A DNA stretch of 64,000 nt from Phaeotremella fagi (GCA_001599715.1 BCHU01000005.1:1178001-1242000), one strand, 5' to 3'. Positions 1 to 13,300 are shown, counted from the stretch's first letter. The notes: generated by a model from the sequence alone, not told the origin. Numbers and translations are program-made.

Positions 1-1888
1 GTCTCTTTCACGATTGGTAAAGGTCAATCAATGGCTTTAGTCGGTGAATCAGGTAGCGGTAAAAGTACGATTCTTCGATTACTCTACAGATTCTATGATA
101 TAGATTCAGGTCATATTTATATCGATGGTCAAGATATTGCTCAAGTTACTCAAGTCAGTTTGAGGAAAGCTATCGGTATCGTTCCTCAGGACAGTGTTTT
201 GTGGAATGACACCATTGGTGGTAATATCGGTTATGGCAAGGAAGGTGCTGAAGATGAAGAGATTATTGCTGCTGCTCAGGCTGCTAGGTTACATGATAGA
301 ATCATGGGTTTCAAAGATCGTATGTTGAAGTTGTAAGGGATTTATTGCTGATGTTTAGAATACGCTACTATAGTCGGTGAACGTGGTATCAGACTTTCTG
401 GTGGAGAAAAACAAGTAAGTCAGCTTAATGTGTGGAGGGGGCATGGGTTGATTTTGTTTGTTAGAGAGTTAGCTTGGCAAGAATGTTTTTGAAGAGTCCA
501 CATATTTTGGTTCTTGATGAAGCTACCAGTGCTTTGGACACCGAGACTGAGAGAGAGATTCAACGAGCTTTAACCGATCTTGCTAGAGGTAGATCAAGTT
601 TGAGGTGAGTGAGACGTTTTACTTCACAACAGTATATTGAACTTCTTTGATAGTATTGCCCACCGTTTGTCTACTATCGTCAACTCAGATCAAATTGTCG
701 TCATGAAAGATGGTGAAGTTATCGAGCATGGTGATTACAGAACTCTTGTCGATCTTGACGGAGCCTTTGCTACCATGTACGTAATTCTTTAGCTAAATTT
801 CAATACCAATACTGACCCAACCTAGGTGGAAGAAACAAATCTTCACCGACGCTGAAATGCTCGCTGTTACTGAAGGTGATAAGAACGCTGTCATCGAAGC
901 TCTACCTGAACCGGAAGATGTTTTGAAAATCGAAGACAAACCCGCATCAGATGACAAGGACGGACGTACAAGTCCACCTAGTACCATTGACGAAACTCCT
1001 GAACCTACACCAATCTCCCCAGTCGATCCAGAGCATCCAGGTTACAAAGTCGAAAACACTGAATCAACTGTCCCTGCTCCAATCGCTGAAACTCCACAAG
1101 CACCTTCTTTCGCTGATGTCGCCAAAACAACTACTGAAACTGAAGATACGACCCATCACGAGATTCCTGCTCCTATTGCTGAGAAACCAGAGGCGAAATC
1201 TTTTGCTGAGGTCACCAAAACCGACGAGGATGTATCTACCGAAGCTACGGTCCCCGCCCCGATCCCTGCGCCCATTGCAGAAAATTCAGAAACTAAATCT
1301 TTTGCTGAAGCCACCAAAGAGGTCAACGTTCCAACACCAACGGAGACACCATCTGAATCAACTGAAGCCGCTACACCTACGACTGCCAGTCAAACTTTGA
1401 CAGAAACTGACGGATCTAACACTCCCACACCATCAGATTCACCAGTCAAACCTTCAACAACCAGTTCGACTCCAGCTTCACAAAAGAGTAAAACGACTCC
1501 ATTCCCTCAAATCTCTTCTTCAGCTTCACAGAGATCTGATCTTTCCACCGTTGAATCTACAGACAAGGATAAAGACAAGGAGAAAAAATCAAGAAAAAGA
1601 TTATCATCAATCAAAGGGTTCGTTCGTAGAATCTCTGATCAAGGTGGATCAGGAAACGGTGCATTAAATCGTTCACCAAGTTATCATCGTAGTGTCAGTG
1701 GTAATTCATCTGGTAGTAATACACCAACGAAGAACCTTGGTGTTGGGGAGGAAGAGATTAAGAAAAGTTTGGCTAGAAGTAATAGTACTTCCGCAGTTAC
1801 CCCTGGTGGTGGTGCTTCCGCTTCAGGTGGAAACACTCCTGATGGTGATAAGAAGAAACGATTTTCTTTTCAACCACCTAAAAAATAA
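1..1888 (+). CDS. HMT1/ABCB6-type ABC half-transporter, 3' part
   Basis: Only the nucleotide-binding domain and tail are in the window; the 5' end lies outside. Exons read as 1-318, 358-413, 471-605, 652-776 and 826-1888, joined in frame by GT-AG introns. Visible are Walker A (GESGSGKST), Q-loop (GIVPQDS), the ABC signature (LSGGEKQ), Walker B ([12 protein letters not shown]) and the H-loop (IAHRLST). Wording such as VTQVSLR, LHDRIM and FLKSP resembles fungal HMT1-type transporters, which load glutathione or phytochelatin conjugates into vacuoles, more than mitochondrial ATM1; that subfamily choice is inference. After the domain comes an unusual tail of about 340 residues rich in Ser, Thr, Pro and Glu, containing three PAPIAE...SFAEV-type repeats and ending in a basic KKKRFSF stretch. 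The tail may be regulatory. Family confidence is high; substrate unknown. Confidence 0.9.
1070..1325 (+). repeat. Three degenerate PAPIAE-SFAEV protein repeats in the ABC transporter tail
   Basis: Three successive units share PAPIAE followed 6-9 residues later by [14 protein letters not shown] or SFAEATK. The third unit begins with a partial duplication ([10 protein letters not shown]). The units are separated by acidic, Thr-rich spacers. The repeat lies wholly in the disordered tail after the ATPase domain. Confidence 0.7.
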
Positions 1889-2119
1889 GTTTTGATTGAT
1901 GTAGCATTAGGTTTTTTGGATAGGAAATGGGATTGGATTGAGAAGATAGATGATGAGGAAAATATGGTAATAGGAGGAGAGGTCAAAGGGAATTACAGTT
2001 AATTCAGTTACATGTACATACTTTTTTCATTCTATGCAGATTAGATTATTCATCCTTATGCATATATGTTTGCGTTATTGTGTTCGTTATCAACTAATGC
2101 TATTTTCTTCTCATCTAAA

Positions 2120-5100
2120 CTAGACACTACGACATTTAAAAGTTTTCCAGACTTTCCAAATTGTTACCCTAACACCTAAAGTGATAGCGATCAAACACCC
2201 AAAATCAACGATTAAAAGTATCAACCCGGCCAACATGAATCTCGGAGCAAAGACTTTCCAAACCATCAAATGTCTTCTCAGTACCGCTGCAAAAACGCTA
2301 GAAAAGAAGGTGATCGTCGAATGATAGATCAGGAATGACAAGACGTTCAACAGATTATGGTTTAGGATCGGGATTTCTTCTGAAGGTTTGGGTGAAATGT
2401 TCCATAGTGAGATTAAAGGGATTGAGAGACTTGAGAGTAAGAACCCTGAGAATGTATTCAAGACGACTAAGATCGGCGAGAACGGATAGGTTACACTGGT
2501 GAACCCTACAAATGCTGATTTCCATTGAATAGAACTTAAAACTGCTTGATGACCTGTTGAGAAGAATCCTAGGAATCCTAACAAGATGATTGGGATTGTT
2601 TCTGAAAATTTCGGTCGGAGGATTAACGATTTGTTGGTATCGGAATCGAATTGGATTGGTCCTGATGATGAGAAGGAATGAACCATTAGGATACTGTCTC
2701 GTTGAGTGTCTAGGGATTCTAGATACATTATTGTTGTTAGGAGAATACCACCTTGAGCTAGTTGCCCCATTGTTTGTGATACTATTTGGAACAATGCGAA
2801 TGGAACCAACAGGAAGAGGAGGTACGTAGATCCGAAGGCGTTACCGAATCCATAAACTGTAACAGGCTTTTCTTCACCTGTTTGAGCGATTTCTCTGTGA
2901 ATCTCAATACAAAGGCCAGAGGTTAACCATAAATACGGTAATGCACCTAAAGTGATCCCGATGGATACTCTTGCGATCCATAATCTGACATTTTGGACTA
3001 AAGGTATTCGAGCAGGTTGAAGACCTGACCAATGTTCTGCCCATTCTAGAATCCAATAAATCGATGCACATATCAATATCATTCTGATCGTTTTGACGAA
3101 AAACGGTGCAGGTCCTGAAAACGATTTCGAAAGTTCTAGAGTTGTCGTTATGATTTTTGAAACGAACATGGCGAATGGTACGAGAGCGATGAGTGCCCAT
3201 CTTGGCGGCGAGGCTGTTAAGCCAGAATAGAAAGTTACCGTGCAGTAGGGTTGTTGTTCTTCCCTGCAAACAGTGATTGCACCGACCAATCGGACAAGCA
3301 ACGCAATACCTATCGATAAACTGATGATCTTGATACGCATAGTTGCTGTCGGCGCCGTCAGAGCTTTAACAAGATGATAAATTGGGATTGTAACCAGGAG
3401 GAAGACTACCATTCGATCTTCCCACATGATGAAAGAATTCGATGCAAATGAGATCGCATGAAGCAATAGAATGATTGGACCAATGACAGTTCGAACGTTC
3501 CAATTACTGGGGAAAGAAGTCAAGAAAAGCGGAGCGATTAAAATGATTTCTGAAGATATCGCTGTTGTGATTGCAAAAGTTTTGATGGCGACCATAGGTT
3601 CTCTTGTATAAGCACCTGCTATCGTACCTAGAACACTTCCAGCTCCAACTCCACCCATCGTCGCTGTCTCAAGAGCTAATCTGACGTAAACATCCCATCC
3701 GCCTCCTCTGTTTCGGATTCCTATATACAGAGCAATTAGTGTAGGGATGCTGAGACCGAGAATTGTTGAACCGAGGATGATGAAGGGTGTAGAGAATTGG
3801 GCCCAGCGTGTTCGAAGGAGATCTAGTGCTTTCAGAGTTATGTCTCGATGAAGGTCCGTGGAGGATATAGTGGAAGCTAAGAGTGTTAGAGCCGAAGGAT
3901 CTTCAATGCAACCTACCCTTTGAGAACTTTTTAGCAACTGCCTGAGCTTCATTCCATGGCTTCTCCAAAGCCAATTCCACACTCTGCTCACCACAAGCAG
4001 AAACATATCGCATAACCTGTTCAGCGTTCAATTTCGTAGCCAGTTCAAGTCTTTCTCGATTTTGAGCGAAACATTCAGGAATAATTGATCCCAAATTGTT
4101 GAATGGAATAGGTATACCCAAAAGTAAAGATAATGTTGGGACTAAATCGATTTGGTTGATGTGTCGTAAAGGAGTGGATGAACCTGGGAAAATCGATGTT
4201 GGCCAATCTAGATTTACACCAGAAAGAACTGATCCTTTCGAATATAACCATAATCCAGCTGAGGTCTCTAAAACAGAGTCACCTCCGTGATTGCCTTTCT
4301 CATCCATTCCATGATCACCTAGAACGACCAACAGAGTATCATCATCGATCATTTCCACAACTTGAGATAAAACTTGATCCATTTGTTCTAATTTCAATCT
4401 CATTGTATCCCGATATGGACCAACACGATGACCGACATGATCAACTCCTAAGAAATGACCAATCAAGACGTCCCATCCAGAAGAGTTCGAGGGATGAAGA
4501 TATGGGAATAAATGCTCGATAACTCCTTCGTCTACCGTATGTAGATCTTCCACATTGAATGAATCGTAAGGATGAGATTGATTGAAAGAATTAGGAAACA
4601 GGTTGACCCAAGTATCATCACCCATAAAAGCGATTTTCTTGTTTGCTGCAATCAATTGTGAGACCCACGTATCCTCTTCAATTGAAGTTGAAGCGAAATT
4701 CGCACCGACGTCGATAAAAGTTGGTAATGAACCGGTTGTGATACCTTTTATCCTTTGCATAGATGAGGTAGGTGGATCAGAGTATGTGTCAAAGATTAAA
4801 GAATTCTTTGGATACTTTTCAGTAAGTTTCGAAGGTGTAGTGAGGACGCCATGATGAAATGGTGATTTTGGTTCTGGGTGGTGAGGAGAAATGAAATCAG
4901 TTCTTAGAGCGTCAATAAGTAGAACAACAGCTTTTGAATAGGTCGCAGGGATCGGTATTGGATTTCCTGATGAATAAGGTGGTGATACTGTTGGTAGGGC
5001 TACTCTTGACAGAAGAAATCCTTTGGTAAACGTGTAGAGACCTATGAAATGAAGAGCTGTGATATAGAGAATCACCAAGGTTGCTAAATTTATCCTTGAC

Positions 5101-5180
5101 AAATCTGATAACCAAGATGATTTTTTCGGTTTAGTTTGTTGGGATAGTCTAGCAGCTAGCTGCTGTTCACGCTCTACCAT
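2120..5180 (-). CDS. GPI13: GPI ethanolamine phosphate transferase 3 (GPI13/PIG-O)
   Basis: ER membrane enzyme that transfers ethanolamine phosphate to the third mannose of the GPI precursor, the group later linked to protein. Two exons, 3917-5180 and 2120-3876, joined across a 40-nt intron in frame; about 1006 residues. An N-terminal signal-anchor helix ends in the family phrase KGFLLSR. It is followed by the alkaline-phosphatase-like lumenal domain: VVLLIDALRTDF near the metal-binding site, FMGDDTW, GHFLGVDHVGHRVGP, and LGDHGMDEKGNHGG. The second exon encodes many membrane helices and the MVWKVFAPRFM motif typical of this family. The start is the first ATG of a 203-bp interval shared with the divergent CLPTM1 gene. 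No key residue appears missing. Confidence 0.93.
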
Positions 5181-5383
5181 CCTATCCTATTCGAGGTGTT
5201 GTTCTTATGAATTTGATGTTGAAGAGCAAAGAAAAGCTGAGAAATGCATGCGACTTCCCAAAATATCCTATCTTATTCGGCAATTAACTATTTCTCCGGT
5301 CAAGTCCAACAAGTCCAATCCACCAACACGTTCTATATCATTCTATCTTACATTTCAAGTTTAATTTTATCAATTAAACAAAC
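5181..5383. promoter_or_regulatory. Shared divergent promoter GPI13 / CLPTM1
   Basis: This 203-bp AT-rich interval lies between the start codons of two head-to-head genes, so both promoters and 5' leaders must fit in it. No specific binding site was identified. The call is positional inference. Confidence 0.6.
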
Positions 5384-7551
5384 ATGTCTACTCCAAAGGT
5401 AGCTGTACCTGCTGCCAGAGCTGGAGGAGCAGCTCCAGCTGAAGAACCTCCTGCTCAAAACATGTTGTATAGTGTTGGGAAAGCAATTGCCATGTTTGTC
5501 GCCATTCAAGCTGGTACGTCTATATCTCATTCAAGCTATCGGCCAAAACTAATTCAATATCATAGCTACTAGATATGGACCTCAACTCGTAAGCAAAACA
5601 TCACTAGATATTTCTGACTATACAGCTTGGTTATGGTGGAATGGCTCCCAAAGCTCCATCTCCTGCCACCACTGCTCCTGCAGTCGTAAGCGTTGCTGGT
5701 ACCCCAGGTATCGCACCAACCACACCAGTAACTCCAGGTCAACCTGCTGCACCAATCAACGCTCAATCAGCCTGGACAATCGGTACACCAATGTCAATGC
5801 TGCTCTGGACCTCGGTTTCACCCACTGGTGAAGATCTCGATCTAGATTCACCTTTACTCGCTTGGGATGGCTTGACATACGGTAATTACAAGGACAGTCG
5901 TGATGAGGAATTGCTTCTTGAAGTCCCCGAAAGTGTCAGAACTGGTAATGGAAGTTGGTGGATGGATATCAAACTAGTTAAAGGTGGTGGTGTCTCTGCT
6001 TCTGGTAGACCAATTGCAGAAGTTGCTTCTTACAGGAAACGTGGGTTCTTTGATTAGAATGATCACTGATAACAGAACTTACACGTTGGTACCCCAAACG
6101 TCGTGTTCGTAAGGAAAAGAAACTTATTGGTGGTGAAGATGATATCGAGGAAACAGAAGAAGAAGTCGTAGTTGTTCAACCTATTATTTCTCATTGGGCT
6201 CGTAACTTATCCCTCACCGTCATTTCAGACGCTGCTCCCGTCAACCTCGCTGCTCTTCCCCCAACTGCTTCTCCACATTACTTATTGGCACCTACAGAAG
6301 ATGGTAGTAAAGTCTACTACCCACCTGTTTTCCCTAATGATTTCTGGCTTCTCCGAGAAAACATGTTACCAATCAACGATACTTCGTACACCCTTCCTCT
6401 TCGTGTTACTTATCAACCAATTGGATCGATGAAATTCAATATCTTCTCTGCTATGACGGTCTCAATGGAACAACAAGCAGCTCAATCTGGTGGTGGTAGT
6501 GAAATGGATGAAGTCAAACGTATGCTTACAGAGACCAGTCCTTGGTTATTGGCTACAACAGCCATTGTCACCGTGCTTCATATGCTCTTCGAATTCTTAG
6601 CCTTCTCGAGTGATGTTAGTCATTGGAGAAAGAAGGATAAGGATCTCGTCGGTGTTTCACTCAATACCATCCTCACCAATTGTTTCGTTCAATTGGTCAT
6701 TCTTTTGTACCTCCAAGATTCCTCCGAAGAAACCAGTTTCATGATCTTGTTCGGTCAAGGAATGTGAGTGATATCCAAATTCTGTTTAACTGATTGTTTC
6801 AGTGGTTTGTTGATTGAAGCTTGGAAAATTACTAAAGGTAGGTTTACGTCAAAGACACGACTAATTGTTAGTTGTCAACATTCGTATCCGACCAGCCAAC
6901 TCTATTATTCCTTATAGAATCACTTTTGAAGGTGAGTTTTGGTCCTTGAATCCGTCTGACGTGTAGATAAAAAAGAGCTTTCCGAGGATGAGAAGAAAAC
7001 CCAAGAATACGATCAACTAGCTTTCAGACTCGTCTCTTACGGTGCCATTCCTTTACTCATGGGTTACACTGTTTACTCCCGTAGGTCAGGTTTTTGAACT
7101 CGCTGACCGCCAGTTCTCTATGAAACCCATCGTGGCTGGTACTCTTTCATTGTCACCACTGTAAGTGTTCGATGCTTTATATTGGCCCTAGTCAAGTGCT
7201 AATAGTCAAAACTAGCTCGCCCAAGCCATCTACATGTTCGGTTTTGTTCAACTTATCCCACAATTGATCATCAACTACAAGCTCAAGAGTGTTGCTCATA
7301 TGCCTATGAAGGCTATGGTCTACAAGACTTTGTCAACAGTCGTTGATGATTTCTTTGCTTTCTGTATCAAAATGCCTTGGCTCCATCGACTTGCTTGTTT
7401 CAGAGACGATGTTGTGTTCTTGATCCTCATCTACCAGCGTTGGATTTACCGTGTTGACCCTACTCGTGTTAACGAATACGGTCAAGTTAATGAAGGCATG
7501 GTTGAACCTGTTGGAGAGGGCGAGAAAGCTGAAACCAAGAAGGACAAGTAG
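5384..7551 (+). CDS. CLPTM1-family multi-pass membrane protein
   Basis: Homologue of human CLPTM1 and CLPTM1L, ER membrane proteins; CLPTM1L is known as a scramblase of the GPI precursor GlcN-PI. Nine exons are read: 5384-5513, 5566-5588, 5626-6040, 6076-6764, 6803-6837, 6872-6931, 6967-7080, 7114-7160 and 7216-7551. Supporting phrases are LTRWYPK, YYPPVFPNDFWLL, YTLPLRVTYQPI, HMLFEFLAFSSDVSHW, YGAIPLLMGYTVYS and MPMKAMVYKTLSTVVDDFFAF, all in the order seen in the family. A hydrophobic segment near the N-terminus and four to five C-terminal helices flank a large soluble lumenal domain. A Pro/Ala/Thr-rich insert follows the first helix. The gene is divergent from GPI13, which supports a role in GPI or ER lipid handling. 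Confidence 0.9.
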
Positions 7552-7638
7552 AGGAATATTGATCCGGAGAGACGGATGTAAGTGGAGACGGAATTGTGTG
7601 AAAACGTATCGGTAATCTGAAAGAATGCATGAATTGAA

Positions 7639-8955
7639 TCACTTGGATTCGTCCCTTTTCTTCTTAAAGTTATCTATCCACGATCTCTCCTCTGAACCTT
7701 TAACTAGAACAACAAAACTCATCAACCCATCCCGAAGTACAATACCATCATCTTCTTCACCCGGAACGATTTTTCGTGCTTTACTGACAACTTCACGAAG
7801 TGTGATTTCTTTCCCTACTTTCAACAATCTTCTTTTTGAGGTTTCGGCATAAACAGCAAGATTTCCGGTCCAATATTCATGCTTCTGATCCCATTCCGAC
7901 CAAGGTGGTTGGGCCGAATCCGGACTTGATGGGAAAATGGGCGATAACTGATCATCGAAGGATGTATCCTCGTGGAAATGTGTTATTAGGTCTGAAGTGT
8001 TGTGTTGGGGGTATAGGAGAAATACTGGGAGAATCAGTGGATGATGGGTGGGTGGTGGATACCATTTTTCTGGGATAGGGGTGGAAGGTGTCGGAGGTGT
8101 ATAGAGTGGTATTGGTTCTGGTAAATTTGATCGGTCGAAATCTGGGGGATGTGGATTATCTGGTGGATTCGGTGTGTTGACAACAATCAATCCTCTTGAC
8201 TATGAAGTAATTCCATCAGAGAGTGCTCTAATAGCCAAAGAGAGTACTCACAGCAACAGCTCTTCTCAAAGCTTCCTTCCCAACTTTATCCCTTCTTTCC
8301 CTTTCCTTCCTCTCCTCAATCTTCCTCTGTCCCTTCTCAACAATCTCTCCAAGTTGAATCCAAACTTTGTTGTTTTCTTCACCCTCCAACTGTTTCCCAC
8401 GAGAAATGCAATCCCTAGCTTCTTCCCATTTTTCAAGAGCTACCAAACTCTGTGCAGCTCTGTACATAGCTTTCGGAGGCGGTTTCTCTGCGTTCAAAGC
8501 TATCACCACCCCAGTATCTTTCAGTACCGCGCCGTAGTTTTTCAGTGCTAGGTTACAAGCTGCTCTGTTGTTTAACAAGGATATTTTTAATTCTTGAGTT
8601 TTTGGACCGGCATCGATACCTTGCGTATAAGCTGTTATGGCGTCTCGATAAGATTTTTGAGCATAAAGCTCATTGCCATGATTCTTGAAATTGGTTGCGA
8701 CTTCTAAAAGTTGTTTCAACTTATACTCGAGATATATTACAACCTACCATCGCCCTCGCCCTCGAACATCAAACTTTTCAATGCTTCCATCACTTCATTC
8801 TCTTCACCATCTTTAGGTGTTTCTCTCATGAACAACGGCGTCGAATCAAGAACCTTCTCGAAATCTTTCAGAGTCATCGGTTCCCTTGGAGTTGGTCCTG
8901 CAGCTTTACGCTCTGACATAGCTTGGAGTACTTTATCCACATCGTCTTCGGCCAT
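7639..8955 (-). CDS. CNS1: TPR co-chaperone CNS1/TTC4
   Basis: Cytosolic Hsp90/Hsp70 co-chaperone, essential in budding yeast. Exons 8748-8955, 8252-8703 and 7639-8199. The first intron acceptor was fixed by frame: it gives GEGDEVATNFKNHGNELY, a normal first TPR helix. Three TPR motifs follow, with the carboxylate-clamp pattern NFKNHGN, LLNNRAACN and KAMYRAAQSL. Next come a basic helix (RKIEERKERERRDK) and a C-terminal domain with a Pro-rich linker (WYPPPTHHPLILPVFLLYPQ) and a compact globular end typical of Cns1/TTC4. It converges on the CLPTM1 gene with an 87-bp gap and is divergent from the NIF3-family gene. Confidence 0.9.
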
Positions 8956-9118
8956 GTTGTTGTTGGTTGTTATTGATTGATGTTACTGATGGATGATGTA
9001 GTCCAGGAAGAAATTTGACTTTTTTGATAATCTGTTTATGGGGCCCCGAAATTCCAACTCCTCATAACGAGAGATTTTGGTGTTGGAATTTCGATATTAA
9101 CAACACGATACCATACAG
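8956..9118. promoter_or_regulatory. Shared divergent promoter CNS1 / NIF3
   Basis: These 163 bp separate the start codons of the two head-to-head genes. No recognisable motif was found; assigned by position only. Confidence 0.5.
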
Positions 9119-10272
9119 ATGATGAGATCAATTCAAGCTACACCTATATCAATAGTTAAAGCAGCATGGGAGAGGATAGCCCCTCTGCAATTAGCAGAGA
9201 GAAGTTGGGATAATGTAAGTGAATTGTGTTTCAAAGCTAATACTTTTTAAAGGTTGGAGTGATGATTGGTACGTTTTGACGATAAAGCCGAGGATCTTCT
9301 CGCTAATGCTACGTTCCTCTCATACAGAGGCACCCTATCCCAACATCAAGAACAAACAAATTCTCTTGACAATAGAGTAAGAGTGATTAACCGGCGCCGC
9401 TGATCAAAAGCTTAACAACCGCTGTTTGTAACGAGGCATTATCACTTCCAAGTTGTTCAGTGATCGTGTCATACCATCCTCCAGTGAGTAACCACCTTTG
9501 GACCTACCTGTAAATCCATCTAATACAATCATAGATTTTCAGAGGACTAAAGTGAGTCAACCACCAAAAAATTCGGTCATCAATCTGACACCAAACAGAT
9601 CTTTCACACTCGAAGATCCACTCCAAGCCTCCCTCCTCCGTCTCTCAGCAAAAGGAATCTCAGTTTTCTCACCCCACACCTCCCTAGACGCCACTCCAAA
9701 CGGCATAAATCAGTTCCTCTCACAACCTTTCCTTTCGCAAGCGGAATCTTCCTCTACCATCACTCCCTCTGATGAAATTGCCGGATTTGAGGGTGCAGGT
9801 ATGGGCAGGATTGTCAAGTTCAAAAATGGATTGGGAATTGATGAAATTGTTAAATTGATCAAAGGGCATTTGGAACTTGAATACGGTTCGTACTAAACGT
9901 TGAGAGTACTTGTTGATGATTCAGTTCAATTGGCTACTCCGGATGAGATGACGCCCATTCAATCAGTCGCTATCTGTGCAGGTTCCGGGGCATCACTTTT
10001 CAAAGGTGTAAAAGCAGATCTGCTGTTTACTGGAGAAATGAGTCATGTAAGTTGAACTGCTGTCTCATTGCTGATGGACGCAGCACGAAGTTCTAGCAGC
10101 TGTCGCTCACGGACAATCTGTGATCCTCTGCAATCATACCAACACCGAGCGACCTTATCTTTCAAAAGTGCTTCAACCTTGGTTAGAAAAAGAACTCAAT
10201 TCTCAAGAATCGGATGAAGGATGGCAAGTGCTAGTCAGTCAAACCGATAAAGACCCTCTAAGAACTGTTTGA
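9119..10272 (+). CDS. NIF3-family protein (NGG1-interacting factor 3 like)
   Basis: Member of the conserved NIF3/YbgI di-metal fold family, whose biochemical role is not settled (GTP cyclohydrolase-like structure; metal-binding; mitochondrial or cytosolic). Multi-exon gene starting at the first ATG after the divergent promoter. Spliced peptides read AERSWDNVGVMIEAP, then ILLTID followed by LTTAVCNEAL, VIVSYHPPIFRGLKSFTLEDP, KGISVFSPHTSLDATPNGIN, SVAICAGSGASLFKGVKADL, LFTGEMSHHEVLAAVAHG, and LCNHTNTERPYL near the end. Conserved metal-ligand candidates are the His of SYHPP, the HT-x-D of SPHTSLD, and HH plus E in GEMSHHEV. Length is about 290 residues, normal for the family. The 3' end lies 57 bp from the DOP1 stop. 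Confidence 0.87.
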
Positions 10273-10329
10273 GTTATCTGAAAAATGTATTATATGTAGT
10301 AGCTACAAATCCTGAGTATCTACAGCAAC

Positions 10330-13300
10330 TCAATTCCCACCTTCAAAAATCTCACCATTCAAACCGTCTTCTACAGCATCCCAATCCACTCCAGCGTTCG
10401 CATACACTCCCTCGAAAGTTTCTATACTAGCCCTAGCAAAGAATGGTTGTAGTTGATACAGATTTGTGATCGTTCTAAGTGAACTCAAACGTGGACGTCG
10501 AAGTGATGATGTGGTATCTGTTCCACTGGGTATTTCAGGATATTCGGTATCCTGCATCATGATCAGGCTTATGTTCAATCAATCGGAAAATGAAACTTAC
10601 TGTAACATGTTCACTCATGATCTCAGACAATCTATCCATGATCGCTTCAGGACTGAAATCTTCTGGTGGATAAGCCGCATCTGTCGTATCGGTAACGAAC
10701 ATCCATTGATGACTGTATGAACCATTAGTCTGGAGTACGGACACGAAATTCGGACTCACATTTGGAAATCCTCTGACTGTATCGCTAAAAGAAGATCTAA
10801 GAATTTACAAGCTGCCAAAACAAGTTGCAGCTGTTCAGAATCGTCACTTGGATGATCATCCATCGTAGCCTCGAACACCCGTAACTGTTGGTCAGCTCTC
10901 TGTCAAATGAGAAAGTAACCCACAAGTTCAGCCAATATCACAGGCCAGAAATTTGATAGATGTTGTGGACTGATTCTACACATCAAAACTCTTAGACAGA
11001 GATAGACCTCAGAGTGTACCCGTGGAGAGACAACGTTCGTGCGTAGGATCTCGACGAGTTTTTCCTGTATGCTTGGAAGTTGTGTCAAATAATGGTTCCG
11101 CTCAGCGGCCAGTAGAACGAAAGATAGTCTCCTGAGATTCAACGATCGAACAATCATCTCTTGTTCTCTATTGGTAAATATGTTCGCGGACGGTGCAGCA
11201 GCTATCCGACCTTTTGAAATGGTTAACATCTTCCAGCCATATATATTGGGGCTTACCAAGAAGTTCGTTGACCCTTTCTTTGTCACTGTCCATCAAAGAG
11301 CAAATTAAAGGTTTCCACAGTTGAGATCCCTCGGATGTCGTTTTGAAAAAGCGATTGTCATTGAAAGCATCTCCAACATGAGGACGCCATGCTTTGAGAG
11401 CCGAAGGTAATTTTGTCATTTCATCGACGATTCGAAGTATGGTATCATCAACCCTAACAAATCAGCATTCTTCATCGGTGACACTTACTTTTGTTGGCGG
11501 AACGCAGGGACAACAATGTTAGACGTAATATTGTTACAAACATTTGCGATTTTGTCTGCGTCAACCAAAAAAGTTCGTAAATTCGGAATGACAACTTCTG
11601 CGAGGAAGACAAAGATCTGCCCATTAGATCAAACTCAGATAACTGACTCACCTTCTGAAGCTCATGATCTGGGTCAACCTCTTCTTCGATTTCTCGATGC
11701 CACGGTATAGCTTCCGAAATACGAATGGTGTTGCTTACAACCGCCTCAAGAACTTTGACATAAGTGTCCTGTCGTCAGTATAACCCTTATTGTTAACATA
11801 CTTGTAAATCTCGTCGTAACCTCTTGTCCTCCAATGCGCTTGTAGTAGCCACAGTGTGTCCCAGAATGGTAAGACATCTAAAGCTATTAATTCCATTCGT
11901 CGATCAAACACACCTCATGATGGGATACACCTGAACTTTGGGTGGAGAACCCAGACTCAAAACATCCTTGGCAAAACCAAAAAGACTGTTCCAGACCTGA
12001 ACCGCAATCGGAGCTTCTAATTGATATATGTATGCCTCTAGGAATGCCAAAGTCGGCTCAGAGCTGATATCGGTATTCGAAGCTTTGATAGTTCGAGATG
12101 CAGTTTCACAGAGAAGTCCGACAACCCTTTGAGCACTAGGTGTCAAAGCATCAATACAACCGAAAATCGCTTCATCCTTTCCTTGTCAGCACTGACATCA
12201 CACTTAAACTTACAGTGACATCTTTGGAAGAAGTTGACCAAACTTGAACAGCACTTTCCAGAATTTCTGATGACTGAGCTTTAAAGAATTTCTCTAAAAC
12301 TTTACGCAATCTGTTCCTCGTTCTTGAGACTATTTGATTTTTAGATGCGGAAGTCGCCCCAGTATCAGGAGATCCCCCAGTTACAGTCCAAGTAACAAGT
12401 AGGGCTTCCATTATATCCTCTAGTTGTCTCTCGTCCGTTTTGGTCTGATTTTAGTCAGCTCCTTACAACGAAAGTACTTACGTTGATGACTTGACTTTCC
12501 GAAGCAAATACGTTCGACATGTAACCCAACAATCCACTTCCTTCCCCATTAGGTCTAGTGCTTTCCTCACTTGGTCTAGCTATCGTTCGATGTATCAACA
12601 AACCCACACTCCTCTCAAGAGCATTCAGAAGCATAATAGGTTCGGCATCAGATACCATAGCAATGGTATCGTACACCGAAGTAGTTGAATATATATCACG
12701 TATATACAGCATCGTTGACCGAAGCTGTTGGCTGAAGCAGTTGGATAGCGATTGCAGTAAAGACGGTTGATTTTGAAACATCGGGACCGTCATCAGAACG
12801 AAATCCACCCAATGCTGAAGAACCGGTCGATTTGATTTGGTAGAAACACCATCAATAATGAGTTGAACCAAGGACTGTTCAAGATCCGGTTTATCCTCGA
12901 AAATCCTATCTGGAATAGAGGTAGATTTTCTATGAGCCCTAGGATCCGATGCGCTGATTGAAGAATGTAAAAGACGAAGCATTTTGTTTTGCAGTGTTAG
13001 GCGCTTGGAAAGGATAGCTGTGGACAGTTGCTGAACCAGTACTACCTTTAAGGCTGTTAGAGTGTGGCGAGGAACGTCGCCATGGGATACGAGAGTTTGT
13101 AGGAGTTCCAAAACTGATGACTGAACTTTCAGGCCATCGTGAGATGCCGGTGCTTCCTGCAGTAATCTGACATCAGTTCTGGTGTAAGATATGCTTACCT
13201 TTCTAAAAGCTCAATCAGTAGCTCGAGATATGAGGTGACATTGGGGAAAGCTTTTTGTCAGTGCTGATATACAAAGGACGCTCACCTGTCTCGACCTTGC

